From assembly GCA_021770615.1 (NCBI GenBank), contig JAETQR010000005.1:122467-186466 (forward strand): 64,000 nucleotides of DNA, written 5' to 3'. Positions 25,201 to 33,287 of this stretch are shown in pieces. The stretch is from Lachnospiraceae bacterium. GTDB taxonomy: Bacteria > Bacillota_A > Clostridia > Lachnospirales > Lachnospiraceae. Each line of letters opens with the position of its first letter. Position 1 is the stretch's first letter. The translations under genes were made by a program, and so were the position numbers. The notes beneath the pieces are model-generated. The model made no database searches and was not told the DNA's origin. It saw only the letters and a program-made list of their open reading frames with translations.

Positions 25201-27481
25201 AAAGGAAATCTCTTCCAATGAAAAAGCTGCCAGCCGTTACATGAAACGAGCCAATAAGACTGGCCTAAATAAGAAATATAAAACTCTCGTTAAAAAGGGA
25301 AAGATCGGCGGAAAGAAAGATATTGAAAATATCACCTCGGATTCCAAACTACAGAAAAAAATTGAAAAATACAAAACGTTGTATGAAAAAGCCCAGAACT
25401 GCAAAAACTCCATTGATGGTCTTATCAGCACGGTTCAGGATCTTTCCAAATCACTGGCAGAGATTCCTCTTGAAAAGGCAGAAAAAAAGATTGAAAAACT
25501 TGATAAAGCATCTGCTCTCGCAGGTGCAAGAGGTGCAAACAAAAAATCTGCCAAAGAAAAAAATGTACAGATCAATGCCGAAATCACAAACCTGAAATCC
25601 AATACTGCTGCACAAAAAGAAGCCGCACAGAACACCAAAAAAAATGTCTCCCAAAATGTCAAATCTGCCAGGAAGGCAAGTTACAAAGGACTAAAGAAAA
25701 AAGATAAAAAAGAAATCAAAAAGCTCCTCAAAGCGAAAGAATCAATTACAGATACCTTACTTGAAAAAGTCCGTAAAAATGGATCCCCAACTTTATACAC
25801 CCGTCTGATAAAATACAATGCTTCTCTCGAGGCAAATGAGACGGCACAATACAATTATGATCTCTCACAGGAAGAAAACGCCACTGCGATCCGTGAGAAA
25901 AAACACGAACAATTCGAAAACACAGCTACGGAATATGAAAATACACTTGGGCTCACGCAAAATAAAATATCAGATCTCGATAATCAGATTTCGATCGTGG
26001 AAGCAAAAGGGCAGATCGTCGGAGCAACATACTATAATGATAAGATCACATCAGAAAAAGAACTGCTCAATACATTAAGTAATGAAAAATCAGCTCTTGA
26101 GGCCCAGCATCAGCAAATGGAACAAGGTACCCAGGAGTGGTACGATCAGGAAGCTAAAATACAAGAGGTAGAAAATTCCATTGCCGAATGTACAAAAAAT
26201 ATGATTGATTACCGTACGGCGATCCGCGCTTCCAGAGATGAACTGGCAGAACTTAAAAAAGGATTTATCGGATTATCAACAGCCTATCTGAATACAGCAG
26301 AAAGTTATAATTCCCGCTACGAAATGACCGACAAGGATACCGGCGACCTCACAAACCACGGTCTGGCGGCCATGGGCATCTATCAGAAAAAGATTACAAA
26401 TGCTGCAAACAGTCAGTCTGTCGATCAGGAAATCCTCAATTCCATCATACAGATCCTGAACGGTTATGACACCGCTGCCGATAAAGAAACCTATCTTAAC
26501 AATAATAACTATGATTCGATCGAACAGGTACAGGCCGATTACCAGAAGTATTATGAACTGGTGCAGTCTGATATTTCCGAGCGGATCAGTGGAGAAGAAC
26601 AGATCATTTCCCTGATGAAAGAGCGGTACGACGCGGATCTAAATTATATGCAGACTTTGATCGAAGCAGGAAAAAATGCACTTACTAAAGAAAAGGAACT
26701 GTATGAATACCAGAAATCTATCCGCGAAAAAACCGACCAGATCTCTGACATTCAAAAGCAGATTTCAGCGCTCCGGGGGGATGGTTCTGAGGCAACAAGG
26801 GCAAAACTCCAGTCATTACAGGCAAATCTCGATAGTGCGAAAAATGATCTGATGGACGTCGAATATGACAAGTACATATCTGACCAGCAGGAAATGCTTG
26901 ATAATCTCTTCACAGAATATGAATCCCTGATCCAGAATGTTATTAAAGATGTGGACTCCTTACTGAGCGAAGGAAATACAATCGCTAAAGAAAATAGTGA
27001 TAAGATTGACACACTCACTACTTCCATTGATCAACATTTTCTCACTGCTGCACCAGCAGCAAATGTTTCTCCGTCTGCGTTCAATAAAGTCGGCTATTCA
27101 CAGGGCGGTATCGCCAGATCCCTGAACAAGGTTGCACTGACAAACGGAGACGACGGCTGGATCACCGTAAAGCGGGGAGAAGCAGTCTTAAATCCCGGAC
27201 AAACTGAAAAATTTCAGGAGCTTCTTTCCAACATGAACCCATTTGTAGACACCATAAAAACAATCACCTCGCCAAATTCTGCCGGATATTCAGGGAAATC
27301 CTCCTGCTTCCAGCAGACAATCGGTGACATCAACCTCAATCTGGAACTGAACAATGTAACGGACACCGATTCCTTTATCCGGCAGCTACAGACCGAACCA
27401 AGAATACGGAAAGCAGTGAGCCAGGCTGTTCTGGATCCGGTCACGGGAAAAGGGATCTTAAATATCAACAGGCTTCATTAA
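22238..27481 (+). CDS. Tape measure protein 1, exon 2
   Basis: 1747 residues after splicing, starting IFKTFDSDSEKISSKIG. Order: a hydrophobic glycine/alanine-rich segment (AGSMALSGLASIGNSFASW), long coiled-coil regions, a lysine/proline/glutamine-rich hinge near 24,930-25,080, more coiled coil, and the conserved C-terminal tape-measure motif (GGIA... GDDGWITVKRGEAVLNPGQ). Tape measures lie inside the tail tube, fix its length and help membrane passage. The long form can also be read from ATG 22181, but codons before 22238 belong to the intron. The stop codon sits in the loop of a hairpin (27467-27491). Confidence 0.88.
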   Translation: MFKTFDSDSEKISSKIGMFGKSFEDIGGLFKGNTSKKNIQSQMIDVDALYPQMEENQSKNILSKLQSFEKQVQNSRGNVKWDDYFSKLGEGDKWQKDFVQNTDLQKASAEDVAKAYDAARESAVSHNSALKKQTISAKAGSMALSGLASIGNSFASWAVDTALSAAVQGIQDLANESENARQRSEAYTSSVAASNEQYANNLPQIQSLENEYNQLSNGVGPLGENQSLPTESYERYKTVVSEISDLLPDLAVRYNEQGEKIGFVTGKLKDLTGEYQKSMKNQAREAYFSGDEEGGSFSDVVNAYNKESFLSFGEGFGNIVTGNEEDNITNLSRKWALKNRADWSQEDFKKEYENYLNTGGDSSFTVNLDDLGIDDYSDILEMSDKEFEAFKEKMAALQENYEEGMEKRASDIGTGLTQFFHMKDSYWNIEDEGIRASIDSTFGNMTYDFVQNLDVMDEDGEVDGQKMEAWANSFIRAMSSNKDGIANAWSQLMALDVSELPVDEAAERVSELTRQIAQSAGGAPAQWAKILGFEQVGEYSRKLQGNISDISHDNSDDSEKLKAYTKDFTPEQTDAWLEATSGSQNADEAIQKYEKYLADTARPFSEIWDSEEFASSKEALLELAKSGELTSDVLKSNEAYAELLNSVGNNADEAAEKINHMVSSTDQLANMKTGISSISNVLTQKRSNLSNKETKHKGVGIDTLTSMPDEVKKSTKEYEKFVSVLGNGKSSMAQCQKAANELAGAYVNSHGFLSNLTEENQDYYKSILDEMGVENSSSVIKQALANSTNTLSAEKEYASQTGQNLAEQSAEEIAAFATQQSYSDSLTMSLYQLALQKQLINGTTLDFSSDIGAISELVSNIGGATTSLDLLNKIKNGEANYIPSSEYNKILEAAQEEVTKAQNKKPKNPKIKINSSSDPSSKNKTTSPKQTNQAKQPKQTKQKTEYDWLETRLNNISKAAEKAKSAIERMFDLKSKSSKIRKALKAVTKEISSNEKAASRYMKRANKTGLNKKYKTLVKKGKIGGKKDIENITSDSKLQKKIEKYKTLYEKAQNCKNSIDGLISTVQDLSKSLAEIPLEKAEKKIEKLDKASALAGARGANKKSAKEKNVQINAEITNLKSNTAAQKEAAQNTKKNVSQNVKSARKASYKGLKKKDKKEIKKLLKAKESITDTLLEKVRKNGSPTLYTRLIKYNASLEANETAQYNYDLSQEENATAIREKKHEQFENTATEYENTLGLTQNKISDLDNQISIVEAKGQIVGATYYNDKITSEKELLNTLSNEKSALEAQHQQMEQGTQEWYDQEAKIQEVENSIAECTKNMIDYRTAIRASRDELAELKKGFIGLSTAYLNTAESYNSRYEMTDKDTGDLTNHGLAAMGIYQKKITNAANSQSVDQEILNSIIQILNGYDTAADKETYLNNNNYDSIEQVQADYQKYYELVQSDISERISGEEQIISLMKERYDADLNYMQTLIEAGKNALTKEKELYEYQKSIREKTDQISDIQKQISALRGDGSEATRAKLQSLQANLDSAKNDLMDVEYDKYISDQQEMLDNLFTEYESLIQNVIKDVDSLLSEGNTIAKENSDKIDTLTTSIDQHFLTAAPAANVSPSAFNKVGYSQGGIARSLNKVALTNGDDGWITVKRGEAVLNPGQTEKFQELLSNMNPFVDTIKTITSPNSAGYSGKSSCFQQTIGDINLNLELNNVTDTDSFIRQLQTEPRIRKAVSQAVLDPVTGKGILNINRLH

Positions 27482-27491
27482 GAAGCCTGTT
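27467..27491 (+). other. Perfect hairpin over the tape measure stop codon
   Basis: Arms AACAGGCTTC (27467-27476) and GAAGCCTGTT (27482-27491) form a perfect 10-bp stem with the TAA in the loop. No U tract follows, so it is more likely an RNA stability, processing or coupling signal than a strong terminator. Confidence 0.6.
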
Positions 27492-27515
27492 AAACTCAAA
27501 AAAGGCGGTGTAAAT

Positions 27516-27680
27516 ATGCATTTATTTAAAAAAAGAGACACAGACACGCTACGGAGCGAATACCTTGCGTTAATACATGAAATTAAAAAAATTCAAAAAG
27601 AATATCAAAAGGAATTGCTACAGATCAGAAAGCTCAAAAGTGAATATCATACCGCTATCCGGCAATTCACAAAAAACTAA
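27516..27680 (+). CDS. 54-aa helical linker protein
   Basis: A short gene starting at ATG 27516 after AAAGGCGG and ending 17 bases before the Dit gene. It encodes a 54-aa charged helix (EYLALIHEIKKIQKEYQKEL, then LQIRKLKSEYHTAI), likely a coiled coil. The second tail module has a longer coiled-coil gene (46502-46807) at the same position, which supports it as a real, conserved module member. Function unknown; possibly a tape-measure or tail-tip partner. Confidence 0.7.
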   Translation: MHLFKKRDTDTLRSEYLALIHEIKKIQKEYQKELLQIRKLKSEYHTAIRQFTKN

Positions 27681-27697
27681 AAAGGAGGATCCTTTAT

Positions 27698-28501
27698 ATG
27701 CATTGTACAGATTTTATTTTTAACAATATCCGGGCAAGCGACCAAAACTATATGCTATGTTCTTTTGATGGCCTGGATGGCACAGTGGATGCCGGTTCCC
27801 GGATCGAATTTACAACCTTTTCGCCGCCTGACGGCGCAAAATTCTTTAAAACCCACTCAAAATATAATGAAGCTCTGACATTCCGGTTTTCCCTCACGAA
27901 AAGACCCTGCACCTCAAAAACGATGTTCTTCAGCCGGGATGAGATTACTTTTTGTATGCGATGGCTGGTGCGGAAAGACTACTGTTACCTGCGGTTCCTC
28001 GAAAAGGACTGGGAAAATATTTCCTTTAATTGCAGACTGCAGATGGAAGAACGCATCATCGGCGGGAATGTGGTTGGCTTTGATGTGACAGGAACCTGTG
28101 ATGCTCCGTTTGGCTATGGCCCCATCACCACCTTTACGCTGACCGGCAGTGATAAATATCAGTATATCTATGATGATTCCGATGAGATTGGTGAAACCTA
28201 TCCTCAAATGAAAATCGAGTGTACCTCATCTACTAATAATGGAACTATTGATATTGAAAATGGTGATACACATATACATACGGTCATCAACGGCTGTAAG
28301 AAAGGCGAAATAATCACCGTCGGCCCAGATTTCCAAATCAGAAGCAGCGACCAGGCTCACAATGATATTCTCGCAAATGATTTTAATTTTAAATACTTTT
28401 GCTTTGGAAATACATTTGAAAACAATATTACAAAAGTAAAGATTTCTCCAAACTGCAAAGTCACGTTCTCCTACCGGCCGATACGGAAAGGAGTGTGCTG
28501 A
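27698..28501 (+). CDS. Distal tail protein (Dit), module 1
   Basis: A 267-aa protein between tape measure and Tal, the canonical Dit position. It begins with the Dit-like strand pattern (DFIFNNIRASDQNYMLCSFDG) and has the GSRIEFTTFSPP and LTFRFSLTKRPC segments, then the MRWLVRKDYCYLRFLEKDW block shared almost position for position with the Dit of module 2 (MRWLIRSDNYHYLRFTQTGW). Dit forms the hub ring that joins the tail tube to the tip and fibres. A strong AAAGGAGG site is present. It overlaps the Tal start. Confidence 0.88.
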   Translation: MHCTDFIFNNIRASDQNYMLCSFDGLDGTVDAGSRIEFTTFSPPDGAKFFKTHSKYNEALTFRFSLTKRPCTSKTMFFSRDEITFCMRWLVRKDYCYLRFLEKDWENISFNCRLQMEERIIGGNVVGFDVTGTCDAPFGYGPITTFTLTGSDKYQYIYDDSDEIGETYPQMKIECTSSTNNGTIDIENGDTHIHTVINGCKKGEIITVGPDFQIRSSDQAHNDILANDFNFKYFCFGNTFENNITKVKISPNCKVTFSYRPIRKGVC

Positions 28502-31500
28502 TGTTACCATATAAAAGATTAACCTATAAAAAAGATAAAAAGAACGGAGGCATCAGGCCTCCCGAAATTTTTCTCTGTAACCGCAGACTGGATACAATCG
28601 GAAAACTATACCCGGTCGTATCCCCGACTATCATCGTAAATTATAATGCGGCAGATGAGATTAGTTTTTCTTACCATAAAGAACTGAATGGCAGAAAAAC
28701 TCCTTTTTATGATGAACTGAAAGACTTAAGCATTATAAAAGCAGAGGATACGTATTATGAAATTTCTGTCACGGAGACCGATCAGGGAAACCTGACAAAA
28801 AATGTATCCGGCCGGTCTCTCGGATATTGCGAACTGTCACAAAAACTGGTCACCCTGGAAGTCAATACAGAGAATGACATCGCCCGCAGTGATTACGAAA
28901 AAGCGAGCATATTTTTTGATCCTGACAATCCCGGACGCTCACTATTGCACCGGCTTCTCTCCTATGCTCCTGATTACTCCATCGGATACGTGGCTCCTAC
29001 CTTGGCGATACTGCAGCGTACCTTCTCGTGGTCAGACTCTTTTATGGATTCCTGCCTGAACGACATCAGCCAGGAGGTAAACTGTATTTTTACGATTGAC
29101 GTAAAAACAGATCCTTCCACAAAACTTCCGGTCAGACAGATCAACGCCTACGATGCCTGCTATTGTATCAATTGCTGGGAAAAATTAAACACCTCATCGA
29201 ATACAGAATTAAAACAAGGAGACTACTGGAAAAATGTGATTGACGGCAGATGCCATGAATGCGGTGGCACCAATATTTATGATCCTGGCGAAGACACAAC
29301 GATCACAATAAACACCAAAAACCTGACAGACGAAATACAGATTACTACAGATAAGGATTCCGTCAAAAACTGCTTCCAGTTAAAAGCAGGCGATGATACC
29401 ATGACCAATATCGTACAAGGTGTCGACCCCTGCAGTAGTGGAAAGATTATGATGTTCTCTGAGGAACAGGTTCAGGAAATGAGCTCCGCATTACGTACAA
29501 AATGGAAGGAGTATCTGAAAAAGACAAATAACCCTGATATAAAACGGGAGCATAAAAATCTGCTGGCCCTGAACTTTCATATCCTTGATCTCATCCAGTA
29601 TCTGGAATCCGGAATGATGCCACAACTTGAGACAGAAAAAGGAACTTTAGAAGACCAGTATAATGCTATAAAGAGTGGACTTTCCAAATACGGATATCAG
29701 TTTTATATCGAATCCGAAACGGAGGGAAAACATTTATCTGCCAGAAACGCCATTAAAAATCTTTTATCAACCTTTCTTCTGGAAGGATATTCCCTGCAGG
29801 TAGAAAGCACCGGTTCCGTATCAGAAAACAAAGAAAACGGTACCTGTTTTTACTGGTACGGCTCTTTTAACATCTATGAGACAAGCCAGCGAGAAAATTC
29901 GTTTACTGTGACAGTAGACACCAGTGGAGAAACCATCTCTTTTCACACCACAGATAGCAGGAATTTATCTAATATTGTCAATTCAGGAAAGAACTACAAG
30001 ATTGTATTTGGCGATAAAGACCAGGCTTCGTATGAAGCCTATCTCAAACAGCAGGTGAGCTCTCTCCTTGGCGATAGGAAGATTCAAAATAAAAACAGTG
30101 ACATCACTGACTGGTCTCCTTACTGTATCAACCGTCTCGAGTCTTACTATGATGGATTTGATAACTGCATCAATATGCTCGAAAATAAAAAGATTTCTCT
30201 TCCATCTTTTTCCCAAACATCAAGTACGGCAAATTCAGATGAGGATCCAAGACAGAAAATCATTAACACATTAAAAGACACTTATAAGGCATACATGTCA
30301 GATATCAATAAGATCAAAACCGTTCTGGAAGATCAGGTATTCAGTTTATACTATTATCTGGGAGATACGGAGCTCTTAAAAGAAAAATACCCACCGCGTG
30401 ACAATACACAACAATACTATTATCATTTTTCAAACTTTACAATGACCAATACTACTCTGAATGCAAGAAATGCTGTGAACTCCATGCTGTATGGTATCCC
30501 TGTCATACTGAATACTTATCGCGAGGATGGAACGGTTTTATCTCCTGCCAGCAAAACCAAAAACATCGGAAAGATCCGTGACCATGACCGCGGCGTCCAG
30601 TGTGTCAACTGTGGAAGCACTGCCCTGCAATATCATTCCGGTACAAATTCATGGCACTGTGGAAATACACAGTGCGGGGATAATACGATCATACGTTATT
30701 CCAATTATGCAGAATCTATCCGGGCATGGTGCTATGCGAACCCGTCATCATCAATCATATCCCGTATGGACCAAATCCGGAAATCTTTAAACATAAAATC
30801 CTTTATGGGAAACTCCCTGTATCAGGAATTATGCTCCTTTGTCCGTGAAGACATCTATTCAAATGAAAATTATCGATCTGAAAATCTCAGATCCAATACG
30901 GAGCTCATCCAAAATGCCTACAACTTTGTAGAACTGGCAAAGAAACATCTGTCAAAAGCCTGTGTAAGTCAAATCAGCATCTCTGCAGATGTCGCAAATC
31001 TGGTCGTACAAGATGACCTAAAATCACAGGATCTTTCCCTTGAAAACGCTTATGAAAAGTTTGTACCTGGAAATTATATCCGCGCAGTCGTAGATAATAA
31101 CGTCTATAAACTGAGGGTAATAAGCATCACCTATCCCTATGACGCAATGGAACAGATTCAGGTCACATTCAGCAACGTCACGAAAACCTTATCCGGCAGT
31201 TCCAGCGACCTGCAAAGTATCCTGTCCCAGGCGCAGTCTATGTCCACTTCTTTTTCTACCGTTTCCGAACAGGCGAAAAAAGGAAACATTGCCGCAAAAA
31301 AATTTGACTACATCAAAAGGCAGGGTCTCGACTCTTCCCTCGGTGCAGTCAAGACAGCCCAAAATCAGACGATCACAATCGACGACAAAGGTTTTCTCTG
31401 TACAAGATACGATAAAGAGACCGGACAATATGATGATCACCAGCTAAAGATCATCAACAGCAACATCGTCATGACAGATGACAACTGGAATACATCAAAA

Positions 31501-32901
31501 CTGGCGATTGGCCTGGGACGCTATGGTGATAAGATGAGATATGGCGTATGGGCCGACCTGCTCGTCGGGGACTTGATCGTCGGAAAAGAATTAAATATCT
31601 CCAACGAGACCGGAAATGTACGAATCACCGGAGACGGCATCGTTCTCTCAAAGGACAGTGTAAAATCCAGTTCGATAAGCGGATTAGATGAGTTCAAGAA
31701 TCTTATCAATGAGTCTCTTGGACTCTCTTCAACCACGATCACCTCTGACTTTATCATCTCACCTAAGATCGGGGGCGGATACCTTCACATTAAAAATCCA
31801 AACGACGGACGCTCTGTCACGATCGATCCGCAGGATAACTACAATGGGACCCATATCTTTTCCATCACAGATAGGCAGGGAAAGGTCACGGTAGGCGTAG
31901 ACCCCAATGGGAACGCCTCTTTTTACGACTCTTCAATATCCGGTGGCACGATCAATATCGGATCTGGAAACTTTATGGTAAACTCTCGTGGTAAGCTCAC
32001 AGCAAAAGGAGGAATCTACTTTGAAAACGAGCTCGTATCATGGAATGGTACCTCATGTTTTAAAAATGACGAGAATGAATTTCTGGTACAACAAGAACAA
32101 GTAGATGGTCCCGTAGTCAAGTTATCAATAAATTCAAACCAATCTTATATGCTCGGAAAAGAAACAAGTATTCACGGGGATATCGTGAATATAGGAAACA
32201 TAACTTCAGATAAACATTTAGTACATACAATAAGTATTGAAAATAACCATATCTCAGTAAATGATTCCATGACGGTTAACGGTACAATATCTGTTCGAGG
32301 CACGATTAATGTCGCAAATGCGGTAGCTATTAATGGCACCTTGTCTGCCGGCAGCACATTGTCTGTAGGTGATACCGCCATTGTCCAAAACGATATCCAC
32401 TGCAACTACATTAAAGTTTATAACACAGCCAGAACTGGTATATTCCCAGCAGTAAGAATCCAATCCTGGAGTGACGGGGCAGAGCGCATGAGCTTTGGCT
32501 TCAACGGATGTGGTTTTGTCGCAGAGGGAACACACGGATGGATGAATTCCTTTTCCGGCTGGACACAAAATTCGGATGAAAAAATCAAAAAGGATTTTAA
32601 CACCCTTGAAAAATATGAGCCATTCTTTTTTGATATCAAACCCTTTTCCTATCGATACATCGACGGAACCTCGGGGCGCACACATATCGGATTTGGTGCA
32701 AACCAGATACGGGAAAGCCTGGAGAATAATCAACTGACTACAACCGATTTTGCCGGATTTGTAAACTCATCGAACGATGAAAATGGAAAACTTGGGCTCA
32801 TCCATACCGAATTCGTAGCCCTTAACACACATATGATCCAAAAGCTTTATCAGAAATTTGATAATCTGGAACAAAAATTAACCAAGAAAGGACTGATCTG
32901 A
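28501..32901 (+). CDS. Tail-associated tip protein (Tal) with two zinc-ribbon inserts and S74 chaperone end, module 1
   Basis: A 1466-aa protein. ATG 28501 is favoured over GTG 28495 because AAAGGAG is then 7 bases upstream. The N-terminal part is of the Tal/prophage endopeptidase tail type. Two four-cysteine ribbons interrupt it: C220/C222/C225 with C251/C254, and C701/C704 with C720/C725. A repetitive fibre-like region follows. The C-terminus is an intramolecular chaperone of the peptidase S74 type, with the self-cleavage Ser at S1358 in NSDEKIKKDF, then HIGFGANQI and TEFVALNTHMIQ. S74 domains trimerise fibres and then cut themselves off. The protein likely forms the tip that contacts the target cell. 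Confidence 0.85.
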   Translation: MLPYKRLTYKKDKKNGGIRPPEIFLCNRRLDTIGKLYPVVSPTIIVNYNAADEISFSYHKELNGRKTPFYDELKDLSIIKAEDTYYEISVTETDQGNLTKNVSGRSLGYCELSQKLVTLEVNTENDIARSDYEKASIFFDPDNPGRSLLHRLLSYAPDYSIGYVAPTLAILQRTFSWSDSFMDSCLNDISQEVNCIFTIDVKTDPSTKLPVRQINAYDACYCINCWEKLNTSSNTELKQGDYWKNVIDGRCHECGGTNIYDPGEDTTITINTKNLTDEIQITTDKDSVKNCFQLKAGDDTMTNIVQGVDPCSSGKIMMFSEEQVQEMSSALRTKWKEYLKKTNNPDIKREHKNLLALNFHILDLIQYLESGMMPQLETEKGTLEDQYNAIKSGLSKYGYQFYIESETEGKHLSARNAIKNLLSTFLLEGYSLQVESTGSVSENKENGTCFYWYGSFNIYETSQRENSFTVTVDTSGETISFHTTDSRNLSNIVNSGKNYKIVFGDKDQASYEAYLKQQVSSLLGDRKIQNKNSDITDWSPYCINRLESYYDGFDNCINMLENKKISLPSFSQTSSTANSDEDPRQKIINTLKDTYKAYMSDINKIKTVLEDQVFSLYYYLGDTELLKEKYPPRDNTQQYYYHFSNFTMTNTTLNARNAVNSMLYGIPVILNTYREDGTVLSPASKTKNIGKIRDHDRGVQCVNCGSTALQYHSGTNSWHCGNTQCGDNTIIRYSNYAESIRAWCYANPSSSIISRMDQIRKSLNIKSFMGNSLYQELCSFVREDIYSNENYRSENLRSNTELIQNAYNFVELAKKHLSKACVSQISISADVANLVVQDDLKSQDLSLENAYEKFVPGNYIRAVVDNNVYKLRVISITYPYDAMEQIQVTFSNVTKTLSGSSSDLQSILSQAQSMSTSFSTVSEQAKKGNIAAKKFDYIKRQGLDSSLGAVKTAQNQTITIDDKGFLCTRYDKETGQYDDHQLKIINSNIVMTDDNWNTSKLAIGLGRYGDKMRYGVWADLLVGDLIVGKELNISNETGNVRITGDGIVLSKDSVKSSSISGLDEFKNLINESLGLSSTTITSDFIISPKIGGGYLHIKNPNDGRSVTIDPQDNYNGTHIFSITDRQGKVTVGVDPNGNASFYDSSISGGTINIGSGNFMVNSRGKLTAKGGIYFENELVSWNGTSCFKNDENEFLVQQEQVDGPVVKLSINSNQSYMLGKETSIHGDIVNIGNITSDKHLVHTISIENNHISVNDSMTVNGTISVRGTINVANAVAINGTLSAGSTLSVGDTAIVQNDIHCNYIKVYNTARTGIFPAVRIQSWSDGAERMSFGFNGCGFVAEGTHGWMNSFSGWTQNSDEKIKKDFNTLEKYEPFFFDIKPFSYRYIDGTSGRTHIGFGANQIRESLENNQLTTTDFAGFVNSSNDENGKLGLIHTEFVALNTHMIQKLYQKFDNLEQKLTKKGLI

Positions 32902-32902
32902 C

Positions 32903-33157
32903 ATGGAACATGCCAATACACAAACACAGGAAATAACAAAACCTGCATCCCTGCTTATTACAGAATTGAAAAACAATATTACAAATTGTATCAATGACTC
33001 AAATCTTCATCCGCTCATACTCGCCATGCTCCTGAAAGAAATTTATATTTCGGTACAGGAAAATGCCAACGTATTTGCCCAGAACGAAATCGCAAACTAT
33101 GAAGCTCAGGCAAAACAACAGTCAACGGAAACAAATCATAACAAAACAGAAAATTAG
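32903..33157 (+). CDS. 84-aa tail-region helical protein
   Basis: A soluble helical protein starting at ATG 32903, one base after the Tal stop, with AAGAAAGG upstream. The core LHPLILAMLLKEIYISVQENA resembles small phage genes often found behind Tal genes in Clostridia; function unknown. Module 2 has no counterpart. Confidence 0.65.
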   Translation: MEHANTQTQEITKPASLLITELKNNITNCINDSNLHPLILAMLLKEIYISVQENANVFAQNEIANYEAQAKQQSTETNHNKTEN

Positions 33158-33186
33158 GAGGTAAGAGCGAAAACTAAATTTTTCAC

Positions 33187-33230
33187 TCAACCAGTTTGTG
33201 TCTGTGCGCTGCTTGTCACAAACTGGTTGA
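33187..33230 (+). other. Perfect 14-bp hairpin before the fibre gene
   Basis: Arms 33187-33200 and 33217-33230 are perfect inverted repeats with a 16-base loop and no U tract. The loop contains GCGCTGCTT, which could instead pair with AAGCAGCGC just before the ribosome site of the next gene (about 33266-33274). Two mutually exclusive folds are therefore possible. Confidence 0.65.
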
Positions 33231-33287
33231 ATGCGCATAGTCTCAGCAAAGCTAAGCCATTAAAAGCAGCGCAGAAATGAGGTAATC

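Noticed and set aside
21274..27481. Tape measure 1 as a frameshifted pseudogene
   Set aside because: The frames on both sides of the insert join exactly at predicted intron ends.
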